The position numbers were made by a program, and so were the translations under genes. A stretch of 5,054 nt of DNA from contig CAYSSM010000034.1 in NCBI GenBank assembly GCA_964433905.1, forward strand, positions 1 to 5,054. The letters run 5' to 3'. The notes under the pieces were generated by a model. It was given only the letters and a program-made list of their open reading frames with translations. It had not been told where the DNA came from and made no database searches. The stretch comes from CAYSSM01 sp964433905. GTDB taxonomy: Bacteria > Patescibacteriota > UBA1384 > UBA12157 > JAENIV01. Every line of letters starts with the position of its first letter. Position 1 is the first letter of the stretch. Shown here piece by piece: positions 1 through 4,929 of this stretch.

Positions 1-7
1 TTTTTTC

Positions 8-44
8 AAGAAACAGGCCTCGGAACAGAATGTTCCGAGGCCTG
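8..44 (-). terminator. Intrinsic terminator of the response regulator gene
   Basis: A perfect 14-bp inverted repeat lies at 14-27 and 31-44 (arm CAGGCCTCGGAACA) with a 3-base loop, starting 15 bases after the regulator's stop codon. Read on the minus strand, the stem is followed by TTTCTTG and then A residues, so the U-tract is short and interrupted. The stem is GC-rich and strong. On the plus strand the stem is followed by ATAAAT, so the minus direction is the better fit. Confidence 0.8.
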
Positions 45-59
45 ATAAATCCACTTAAC

Positions 60-695
60 TTAAGCTCGAACGAGCCGGTGGCGGATAGCGTAGCGCGTGG
101 CCTGGACGCGGTCGGTCAGGCCAAGCTTGCGGAAAAGGTTGGTGATATGGCACTTAACCGTCTGCTCACTGATAAAGAGCCTTTCGGCGATTTGAGCATT
201 GTGAAGCCCCGAGGCCAACAGCTTTAGGACCTCCATTTCCCGTTGGCCCACCGGGATTGAAGTCTTGCGGCTTCTTCTGACCTCATCGAAGAGATGGCCC
301 ATCATTTCTCTCGGAGCAAAACAGCCGCCTCCAGCGACCATTCGCACCGCCTTGAGGAAGTCTTCGGGCTCAGCCGTCTTGAGGATAAACCCGGACGCCC
401 CATCTTCAATCGCCCTGAGCATGGTCTCCTCGTCTTCGGGAGCGCCCATCATGAGTATTCGGATGCCCTCATTCATGCACAGTGCCTGCAGAGCTTCCTC
501 CGAGAGCAGGTCATAGTCGAGAAGAAGGACGTCTGGCTTAAGATCCTTTACCCGAGCCAATGCCTCTTCCGGCGTCCCCGCTTCACCAACCACCGAGAAA
601 CCCGCGCTCTCAAGGCAATGCTTCAAGCCGTGCCGATAGAAAATGTAATCATCGGCAATCACGACGCATAGCTGCGATTCCTGCTTCTGCTTCAT
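60..695 (-). CDS. NarL/FixJ-type response regulator (receiver + LuxR helix-turn-helix), divergent receiver
   Basis: This 211-residue protein has the standard length and layout of the NarL/FixJ family, which are cytoplasmic DNA-binding regulators phosphorylated by a histidine kinase. The receiver covers about residues 9-122: acidic pocket D15-D16, predicted phospho-acceptor D60 (in LLLDYDLL), and conserved K106 (in GFILK). The LuxR-type HTH covers about 148-208, with the typical QREMEVLKLLASG, NAQIAERLFISEQTVKCHI and NLFRKLG segments. Two receiver signatures are missing: the switch Thr/Ser is G84 (ILMMGAPEDEE), and the Met-Pro normally following the Asp is Leu-Leu (63-64). Phosphorylation may therefore signal atypically or not be required. 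The ATG start is supported by a strong Shine-Dalgarno sequence (GGAGGTGAC, 701-709). No kinase gene is in the window. GC is about 56% by hand count, well above the neighbouring operon. The target genes cannot be told from the sequence. Confidence 0.93.
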   Translation of the reverse strand: MKQKQESQLCVVIADDYIFYRHGLKHCLESAGFSVVGEAGTPEEALARVKDLKPDVLLLDYDLLSEEALQALCMNEGIRILMMGAPEDEETMLRAIEDGASGFILKTAEPEDFLKAVRMVAGGGCFAPREMMGHLFDEVRRSRKTSIPVGQREMEVLKLLASGLHNAQIAERLFISEQTVKCHITNLFRKLGLTDRVQATRYAIRHRLVRA

Positions 696-723
696 TTGCT
701 GTCACCTCCATTGAATTTTCAGA

Positions 724-762
724 ACTAAGAATTATATCAGAAAAGAACTCTTCTGTCAAGAG
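724..762 (-). promoter_or_regulatory. Perfect consensus sigma-70 promoter for the response regulator
   Basis: Read on the minus strand, a TTGACA -35 box (754-759) and a TATAAT -10 box (731-736) are separated by exactly 17 bases, a full consensus match. Transcription would start near 724-726, giving a leader of about 30 bases that contains the GGAGGTGAC ribosome binding site (701-709). The -35 box sits inside a small inverted repeat (CTCTT / AAGAG at 748-752 and 758-762), which could be an operator half-site pair but is too short to be convincing. The promoter lies in the 96-base gap after lemA, so the regulator can be expressed independently of the upstream operon. Confidence 0.88.
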
Positions 763-791
763 GAAAAGGACATTTTTTGAGATTTATTTAT

Positions 792-1343
792 TTAAAATTT
801 TACTTGAGGCGTTTCCTTTTCGCCTTCAGCCATTTGAAAGAGTTCAAAGGCTTTTGAACCAGTCATACCAGCAACTAAGCTATTTGGAAAAGTTTGAATT
901 TGAATATTAAAGTCGCGAACATTGCCGTTGTAAAATCGACGGGCGGCTTCAATTTTGTTTTCCGTATCAGTTAATTCTCCTTGAAGTTGTTGAAAATTTT
1001 CCGAAGCTCGAAGTTGCGGGTAATTTTCTGCCACGGCAAAAAGTGATTTAAGAGTGTCGGTTAACATATTTTCTGCTTTACCTGACTCAGCCGGTCCTTG
1101 GGCTTTCATAGCGCTAGCGCGGGCTTCCGTCACCTTTTCAAACAGCTCTTTTTCGTGCTTGGCATAACCTTTCACCGTCTCAATCAAATTGGGAATTAAA
1201 TCATGGCGGCGTTTTAATTGAACATCAATATCACTCCAGGCTTCTTGGGTACGATTGCGCAGAGTGACAATGCCGTTGAAAACGGCAATAAACCAGATTA
1301 TTAAAACAGCCAGTATACCCAGACCAATCCATAAAAAAATCAT
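792..1343 (-). CDS. lemA: LemA family membrane protein
   Basis: This 183-residue protein matches the usual length of LemA proteins. A single N-terminal membrane segment (about residues 3-22) is followed by basic residues R29 and R31, which predicts a short outside N-terminus and a cytoplasmic, mostly helical C-terminal domain. Family signatures are plain: LRNRTQEAWSDIDVQLKRR, DLIPNLIETVKGYAKHE (residues 48-64), then ENFQQLQGELTDTENKIEAA and RRFYNGNVRDFN, ending with the FP motif (152-153). The biochemical role of LemA is not established. In many bacteria it sits next to an HtpX protease or a TPM-domain protein, and neither is present here. The ATG is preceded by GGGAGG (1349-1354) with 5-base spacing. 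It is the last gene of the operon, 15 bases after the previous stop. I see no clear terminator after it, so readthrough into the response regulator is possible. Confidence 0.94.
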   Translation of the reverse strand: MIFLWIGLGILAVLIIWFIAVFNGIVTLRNRTQEAWSDIDVQLKRRHDLIPNLIETVKGYAKHEKELFEKVTEARASAMKAQGPAESGKAENMLTDTLKSLFAVAENYPQLRASENFQQLQGELTDTENKIEAARRFYNGNVRDFNIQIQTFPNSLVAGMTGSKAFELFQMAEGEKETPQVKF

Positions 1344-1358
1344 TTTAACCTCCCAAAT

Positions 1359-2072
1359 TTATTCTTTTGATATATCCGTTACTTTATAAATAAAGTATGT
1401 CCCAGCGGTGGTGCCAGCCGGATCAGTCTTATCTTCCAAAACGGTGGTGATTTCAAAGGTTGTGCCGTCAGATTTGTAACCATAATAGTATGTTGGCGCA
1501 AGGGGATCATTAGGCAATTTTTCTAAAAAGGTTGGCGTTAATGCTTTAGTTAAAGTACTTTCAGTATCAGAAGTTTTAGTAACCGTCTGACTAACAGGAT
1601 AAACAGAATTAGTTTCGTAATATTTTTTTAAAGCGTTTTTGATAGTTGCCAAATCATTTTTTCTTGTTTGATCGTTGATGTTGGTTGTTACCTGAGGAGA
1701 GGTTGTCGCTGAAGAAGGAATGGGTGAAGGGCTAATCTCCGAAGTAATCTTCGGCATAGGTATTGGCGTTACCTTGCCGCCCCCCCAAAGCTTTTCCAAA
1801 CCACCCAAGGAAATCCAATCTTTCCAAGATAGAAAAACCAAAACCCCAATAATTAAGATGATTCCGATGATAATCATTAAGATGTAGGAACCGCGACCGC
1901 CTTTTTGCTCCTTCGGTGGCATACTTGAAGAACTTGGTTGCCGATTACTACCGACAGCTGGCAAATTTGTTGGACTGCCGGACCCGCCCATTGGTTCTGG
2001 CGGTGTAAGATTCGACGGCATCTCTAATGGCTGAACCGGTTGATTAACCGGATTTTCGATTGGATTGTCCAT
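1359..2072 (-). CDS. Single-pass membrane protein with proline-rich N-terminus and pseudopilin-like C-terminal domain
   Basis: The 237-residue protein has four parts. Residues 1-61 are rich in Pro, Asn, Ser and Gly and probably disordered and cytoplasmic. Residues 62-81 form one strongly hydrophobic membrane helix. Residues 97-135 are a Gly then Pro/Ser/Thr linker. Residues 136-213 resemble the soluble part of type II secretion/type IV pilus pseudopilins (GspG-like): an amphipathic helix (RKNDLATIKNALKKYYETN), then VYP, then LEKLPNDPLAPTYYYGYKSD and a final strand TTFEITTVLE. No prepilin signal (Gly before a Phe-Thr-Leu-Ile-Glu type helix) is present, so this is not a normal prepilin; the domain seems to be carried outside the cell on an ordinary membrane anchor. 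The start is supported by AGGAGG (2077-2082) four bases upstream of ATG. A 7-base G run on the coding strand (1780-1786) lies between the membrane helix and the outer domain. The function is unknown and the fold assignment is by pattern only. Confidence 0.85.
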   Translation of the reverse strand: MDNPIENPVNQPVQPLEMPSNLTPPEPMGGSGSPTNLPAVGSNRQPSSSSMPPKEQKGGRGSYILMIIIGIILIIGVLVFLSWKDWISLGGLEKLWGGGKVTPIPMPKITSEISPSPIPSSATTSPQVTTNINDQTRKNDLATIKNALKKYYETNSVYPVSQTVTKTSDTESTLTKALTPTFLEKLPNDPLAPTYYYGYKSDGTTFEITTVLEDKTDPAGTTAGTYFIYKVTDISKE

Positions 2073-2095
2073 TGCCCCTCCTATGGATCATTGTA

Positions 2096-2509
2096 CTACT
2101 TTTCGGGATTTACAACAATATTGATTTTAGCAAGTTTGTTGCCGCTTTTTACAAAAACCAAATGCTTGCCAATCGCTTTAATAGATTTTACATCAATCGT
2201 TTCTTCTTTAACTCCAAGTTTTTCAGCAATTTCTTTGGCATGAATGGCTTTAAAAGGAATGTCTTTTTTGTTAACTTTGACGGTAAAAACAAGTTCCCGT
2301 CCTTCCAATTGTTCAATTTTATTGGACAGATCTTCTTTTTGAATTGATTTTTGCTGGTGAGTTTTTTGAAGTTCCCGAGCTTTTGGGTCGCCAGGCAAAA
2401 CCGCCAAACCTTTAGTAAAAAGAAAATTTCTGGCATAACCTGCTTTTACTTCTTTTAAATCACCGGTTTGGCCCAGATTTCCCACATTTTGAACTAAAAT
2501 AACTTTCAT
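2096..2509 (-). CDS. rplI: Large ribosomal subunit protein bL9
   Basis: The 137-residue protein starts with the unmistakable L9 N-terminal rRNA-binding domain: MKVILVQNVGNLG, then GDLKEVKAGYARNFLFTKGL (residues 16-35). A long charged linker helix follows (about 41-75), and then a C-terminal domain (about 76-137) containing the KEIAEKLG segment. L9 binds 23S rRNA near the L1 stalk and helps maintain reading frame. The protein is about ten residues shorter than the common ~148-residue form. The usual Gly-Lys-Leu-Phe-Gly-Ser-Val-Thr stretch of the C-terminal domain is replaced by KKDIPFKAIHA, so that domain is divergent. The ATG has AGGAAG (2518-2523) eight bases upstream, directly after the ctpA stop codon; the gap between the genes is 14 bases. 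Several CPR groups are reported to lack L9, so its presence narrows the lineage. Confidence 0.96.
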   Translation of the reverse strand: MKVILVQNVGNLGQTGDLKEVKAGYARNFLFTKGLAVLPGDPKARELQKTHQQKSIQKEDLSNKIEQLEGRELVFTVKVNKKDIPFKAIHAKEIAEKLGVKEETIDVKSIKAIGKHLVFVKSGNKLAKINIVVNPEK

Positions 2510-2523
2510 AACATTAACTTCCT

Positions 2524-3720
2524 TTATTTATTTGCTTCTTCCAACGCCCGATCGAGCTGAGGATCTTTACCGGCCGCCATGTCGGCTTCGGTTAGATCAA
2601 CTTCAATATCAGGTTTTATGCCTTCCTGATCAATGGTTTTACCGCTGGGCGTCAACCATTTTGCCACCGTAATTCTTAAAGCCGCATTTTGTTGCAGACT
2701 TTCCAATTCCTGAACCGAACCTTTGCCAAATGTTTTTTTACCAATAATGGTGGCGTTGCGGCTGTCTCTTAACGCACCGGCAACGATTTCCGAAGCCGAC
2801 GCCGTGCCTTCGTTAACCAAAACAATGACCTTTATTTTAGAAAGTTCTCCTTTTTGAGTCGTTTTAAGCTCTTCAATACGACCGTCTTTATACTGTTCCT
2901 TCACAACCACTCCGCCATCCATAAATAAGGATGCAACATCAACTGACACATCAAGATAACCGCCAGGATTATTGCGCAAGTCTAAAATGATCGCTTTCAA
3001 ATTTTTATTTTTTAGTTCATTGACAGCTTTGATAGCTAAAGCGGAGGTATCTTCGCCAAACTGGGAAATTTCAATGTAACCTATTTCGCCTTTTTGCTCC
3101 CATTTGACCGATTTGATGACAATAATGTCGCGCTTAATTTTAAATTCTTTGGGTTCGGTAAAACCATCGCGGTAAATTAGAAGCGTTACTTCGGTTCCGG
3201 CTTTACCCCGAATCTTTGAAATAGCCGTATCTAAATCCATGTCGGCGGTATCTTGACCGTCTATTTTTAAAATTTGGTCTTTAGCTTTCAATCCTGCTTT
3301 TTCTGCCGGTGAAGAAGATAAGGGCGAAATTATAATCAATTGGCTGTCTTTTTTAGAAAGTTCTGCTCCGATTCCCTGAATCTCGCCCGAAAGATCTTCT
3401 AAAAATTGTTTGCTGTTTCCCGGCTCCATAAATCCGGAGTAAGGATCACCTAAAGCTTCTACCATTCCTTTGATGGCGCCGTAAACCAATTTTTGAGGAT
3501 CGTACTTACCGACATATTTTTCGGTCACAATTTTCCAAGCATCCCAAAAAATGGAAAAATCAACTTCTTTAGGCCTGCCTAAATCCAAATTTACCACCTT
3601 AGGACTGTAGTTTTTTTCAAAAACGATATTTTTATGGCCAACCAAATAGCCGACGAAATAAAAAGCAACCGCGATCCAAAGAACACCAAGAATTTTTATT
3701 ATTTTTGACAGAATTTTCAT
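2524..3720 (-). CDS. ctpA: S41 family C-terminal processing peptidase (CtpA type) with PDZ domain
   Basis: This 398-residue serine protease is anchored by an N-terminal hydrophobic segment (about residues 10-28) with no lipobox, so the catalytic part should face outside the cytoplasm. An N-terminal cap region (54-110, with GDPYSGFM) precedes the PDZ domain (about 113-197: GIGAELS, SPAEKAGLKAKDQILKIDG, IRGKAGTEVTLLIYRDG). The S41 core follows: IGYIEISQF, LDLRNNPGGYLD (247-257), the nucleophile motif NEGTASASE with predicted catalytic S308, and FGKGSVQ with general-base K333. The 25-residue Ser-Lys spacing equals that of E. coli Prc. All key residues are intact. Family members cleave substrates near their C-termini, and the PDZ domain recognises the hydrophobic tail. 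The start codon overlaps the mnmA stop (ATGA), which suggests translational coupling; only a weak AGGTGG (3733-3738) lies 12 bases upstream. The symbol is family-level; CtpB or Prc naming is equally possible. Confidence 0.95.
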   Translation of the reverse strand: MKILSKIIKILGVLWIAVAFYFVGYLVGHKNIVFEKNYSPKVVNLDLGRPKEVDFSIFWDAWKIVTEKYVGKYDPQKLVYGAIKGMVEALGDPYSGFMEPGNSKQFLEDLSGEIQGIGAELSKKDSQLIIISPLSSSPAEKAGLKAKDQILKIDGQDTADMDLDTAISKIRGKAGTEVTLLIYRDGFTEPKEFKIKRDIIVIKSVKWEQKGEIGYIEISQFGEDTSALAIKAVNELKNKNLKAIILDLRNNPGGYLDVSVDVASLFMDGGVVVKEQYKDGRIEELKTTQKGELSKIKVIVLVNEGTASASEIVAGALRDSRNATIIGKKTFGKGSVQELESLQQNAALRITVAKWLTPSGKTIDQEGIKPDIEVDLTEADMAAGKDPQLDRALEEANK

Positions 3721-4868
3721 ATAATTATACCGCCACCTAAAACCTTTTCTTGCGAGTAAAAAACGATCGATTGTCCCGGAGTAATCGCCCGCTGGGGTTT
3801 TTTAAACTTAACTTTGATTTTGTTTCCTGACATTTGCGATATTGCACAGTTATCAATCGGATGACCGTAACGGATTCTTGCTCCGATTTGCTTTGAGCTA
3901 AAATCTGGTTTTGAAATCCAATTTAAACCATCGGCGATTAACTCTCGGCTATATAAATCTTTTTCATCACCAACAATTAATATGTTAGCCTTACTATCTA
4001 ATTTTACCACATAATAAGCTTTTGGACCACCAAGGCCCAAACGCTCCCGTTGACCGATGGTATAATTTATCAAACCAAAATGTTCGCCAAGAATTTTTCC
4101 TTTTAAATCCACTATTTTCCCCGGCTCGGTTAATTTTTTTCCGTAGCGGTGCAGAAAACCGCAAACATCGCGGTCGGGAATAAAACAAATTCCTTGAGAT
4201 TCCTTTCGCTGTGCTGTCGGAAGTCCCATTTTTTGGGCTAATGCGCGGACTTCAAGCTTGGTTAAATCTCCCACAGGAAATAACATTTTTGATAATTGTT
4301 TTTGAGTCAAAGTCCATAAAAAATAGGACTGATCCTTGGTTTTATCAACTGNNNNNNNNNNTAAATAGAATTCCTTGATTTTCTGATTTCTGTCTTCGAC
4401 TCTGAGGGATGAACCCTCAGGCTCAGACTCGAATGAGATTTCTGATTTCTGATTTTCCGCCTTTAAGCGGACATAGTGTCCCGTAGCTAAATAATCGGCA
4501 TTAAAATCAGCGGCTTTTTTAAGCAATAATTCACCTTTAATATCGCGATTACAAATAACGCACGGATTGGGAGTACGGCTATTTTCATATTCTTTAACAT
4601 AATAATCGACTACCGCTTTTTTAAATTCTCTAGCAAAGTTAACCACATAAAAGGGGATTTTCAATTTATTAGCAACCGCCCTGGCCGCGGTTGCGGCTTC
4701 AAGCGAACAGCAAATATTTTCCGCTTTATCTCCCGTAGCTTTAGCGGAGGGGGACCAAAGCTTTATGAAAATACCAATGACATCATAACCTTGTTTTTCA
4801 AGCAAAGCGGCTGCCACCGATGAATCAACGCCGCCGCTCATGGCACAAATTACCCTTTTCTTTTTCAT
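3717..4868 (-). CDS. mnmA: tRNA U34 2-thiouridylase MnmA, interrupted by a 10-N assembly gap
   Basis: MnmA uses ATP to adenylate U34 of tRNA-Lys, -Glu and -Gln and then inserts sulfur to give 2-thiouridine. About 383 residues are read through the gap. The PP-loop SGGVDS is at 11-16, catalytic C106 in NPCVICN, GHYVR at 130-134, KDQSYFLWTL at 178-187, and the second catalytic Cys C228 in ESQGICFIPD. The C-terminal tRNA-binding barrel ends in TPGQSIVFY and VLGGGI, as in the family. Compared with E. coli MnmA (368 residues) there are two extra stretches: about 6 residues after W38 and about 26 between GHYV and KDQSYFL. Both look repeat-derived. The Ns cover three codons plus the first base of a fourth (X170-X173). 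No Shine-Dalgarno sequence precedes the ATG, and a -10-like box lies only 7 bases upstream, so the mRNA is probably leaderless. The stop is TGA within the ATGA overlap with ctpA. Confidence 0.95.
   Translation of the reverse strand: MKKKRVICAMSGGVDSSVAAALLEKQGYDVIGIFIKLWSPSAKATGDKAENICCSLEAATAARAVANKLKIPFYVVNFAREFKKAVVDYYVKEYENSRTPNPCVICNRDIKGELLLKKAADFNADYLATGHYVRLKAENQKSEISFESEPEGSSLRVEDRNQKIKEFYLXXXXVDKTKDQSYFLWTLTQKQLSKMLFPVGDLTKLEVRALAQKMGLPTAQRKESQGICFIPDRDVCGFLHRYGKKLTEPGKIVDLKGKILGEHFGLINYTIGQRERLGLGGPKAYYVVKLDSKANILIVGDEKDLYSRELIADGLNWISKPDFSSKQIGARIRYGHPIDNCAISQMSGNKIKVKFKKPQRAITPGQSIVFYSQEKVLGGGIII
4352..4361. other. Assembly gap (10 Ns) inside mnmA
   Basis: Ten consecutive Ns sit between the codons for FYL and VDKTKDQSYFL. 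The reading frame is kept on both sides, so the true length should be 1 modulo 3. Family sequences usually read like FYLLKAVD or FYLLRGVD here, needing about 7 bases rather than 10, so the N run is probably a placeholder rather than a measured distance. The partly known last codon (NCA) can only encode Ser, Pro, Thr or Ala. The gap lies 15 bases from the repeat-rich insert at 4377-4456, a likely cause of the assembly break. Confidence 0.97.
4377..4456. repeat. In-frame repeat/palindromic insert within mnmA
   Basis: Two perfect copies of the 12-mer TTCTGATTTCTG (4381-4392 and 4440-4451) flank a hairpin. The inner stem is CTGAGGG/CCCTCAG (4402-4408 and 4414-4420, 5-base loop). The outer arm TTCGACT/ACTCGAA (4395-4401 and 4427-4433) has one mismatch and a 6-base bulge. 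The block encodes the polar, low-complexity residues NQKSEISFESEPEGSSLR and on to NQK (about 139-163). E. coli MnmA has only 19 residues between GHYV and DQSYFL, whereas this protein has about 45. It therefore looks like a repeat element inserted in frame in a tolerant loop, comparable in principle to Rickettsia palindromic elements. That no other copy is in the window limits certainty. Confidence 0.6.
4720..4760. repeat. Possible second repeat-derived insert near the mnmA 5' end
   Basis: A 6-bp inverted repeat TCCGCT/AGCGGA (4720-4725 and 4743-4748) and a 6-base direct repeat GCTTTA (4723-4728 and 4738-4743) lie in the segment encoding SPSAKATGDKAE (residues 39-50). This follows W38, where E. 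coli MnmA has a loop about 6 residues shorter. The peptide resembles Ser-Ala-Lys-Ala-Thr/Ser-Gly-Lys inserts that I recall from other CPR proteins; that resemblance is from memory and unverified. Confidence 0.35.
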
Positions 4869-4904
4869 ATAAGATATTTTAACAAACTTTTCTTTATAAG
4901 AAAA
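4869..4904 (-). promoter_or_regulatory. Candidate leaderless promoter of the mnmA operon
   Basis: On the minus strand a -10-like TAAAAT (4876-4881) ends 7 bases before the mnmA ATG. With a 17-base spacer, TTTTCT (4899-4904) takes the -35 position and is the same T-run that serves the upstream terminator; it matches TTGACA poorly. Transcription would begin at or within one or two bases of the A of ATG. The absence of any Shine-Dalgarno sequence before this gene, while the lemA, pseudopilin-like, rplI and response regulator genes each have one, supports a leaderless start. Confidence 0.5.
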
Positions 4905-4928
4905 CCCCCGCCAAAAGATTGGCGGGGG
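4894..4928 (-). terminator. Strong intrinsic terminator upstream of mnmA
   Basis: A perfect 10-bp stem, CCCCCGCCAA (4905-4914) with TTGGCGGGGG (4919-4928), closes a 4-base loop. On the minus strand it is followed by TTTTCTTAT, a usable U-tract. On the plus strand no T-run follows. It therefore ends transcription of whatever lies at 4931-5054 and beyond, and separates that unit from the mnmA operon. Confidence 0.88.
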
Positions 4929-4929
4929 C

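Noticed and set aside
763..791. Terminator for the mnmA-lemA operon after lemA
   Set aside because: Only A/T-rich runs are seen, with no stable GC stem before a U-tract; the CTCTT/AAGAG repeat is too weak and overlaps the next promoter.
30..910. Overlapping plus-strand open frames opposite the response regulator and the end of lemA
   Set aside because: They are antisense shadows of well-supported minus-strand genes, with no recognisable domains and no ribosome sites.
2040..2347. Hydrophobic plus-strand frames opposite rplI
   Set aside because: Phe/Asn-rich translations are what antisense AT-rich coding sequence produces; rplI on the other strand is unambiguous.
2512..2514. Alternative ATG upstream of rplI
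   Set aside because: It is out of frame with L9, and the chosen ATG has better spacing to AGGAAG and starts the canonical MKVIL.
3724..3752. TATAAT on the minus strand just upstream of ctpA, as an internal promoter
   Set aside because: It lies 3 bases before the ctpA ATG, the -35 position (CAAGAA) does not match, and the bases encode the conserved Gly-rich end of MnmA.
4377..4456. CRISPR-like array suggested by direct repeats
   Set aside because: There are only two 12-base repeats, they lie inside a coding frame, and the interval holds a hairpin, not unique spacers.
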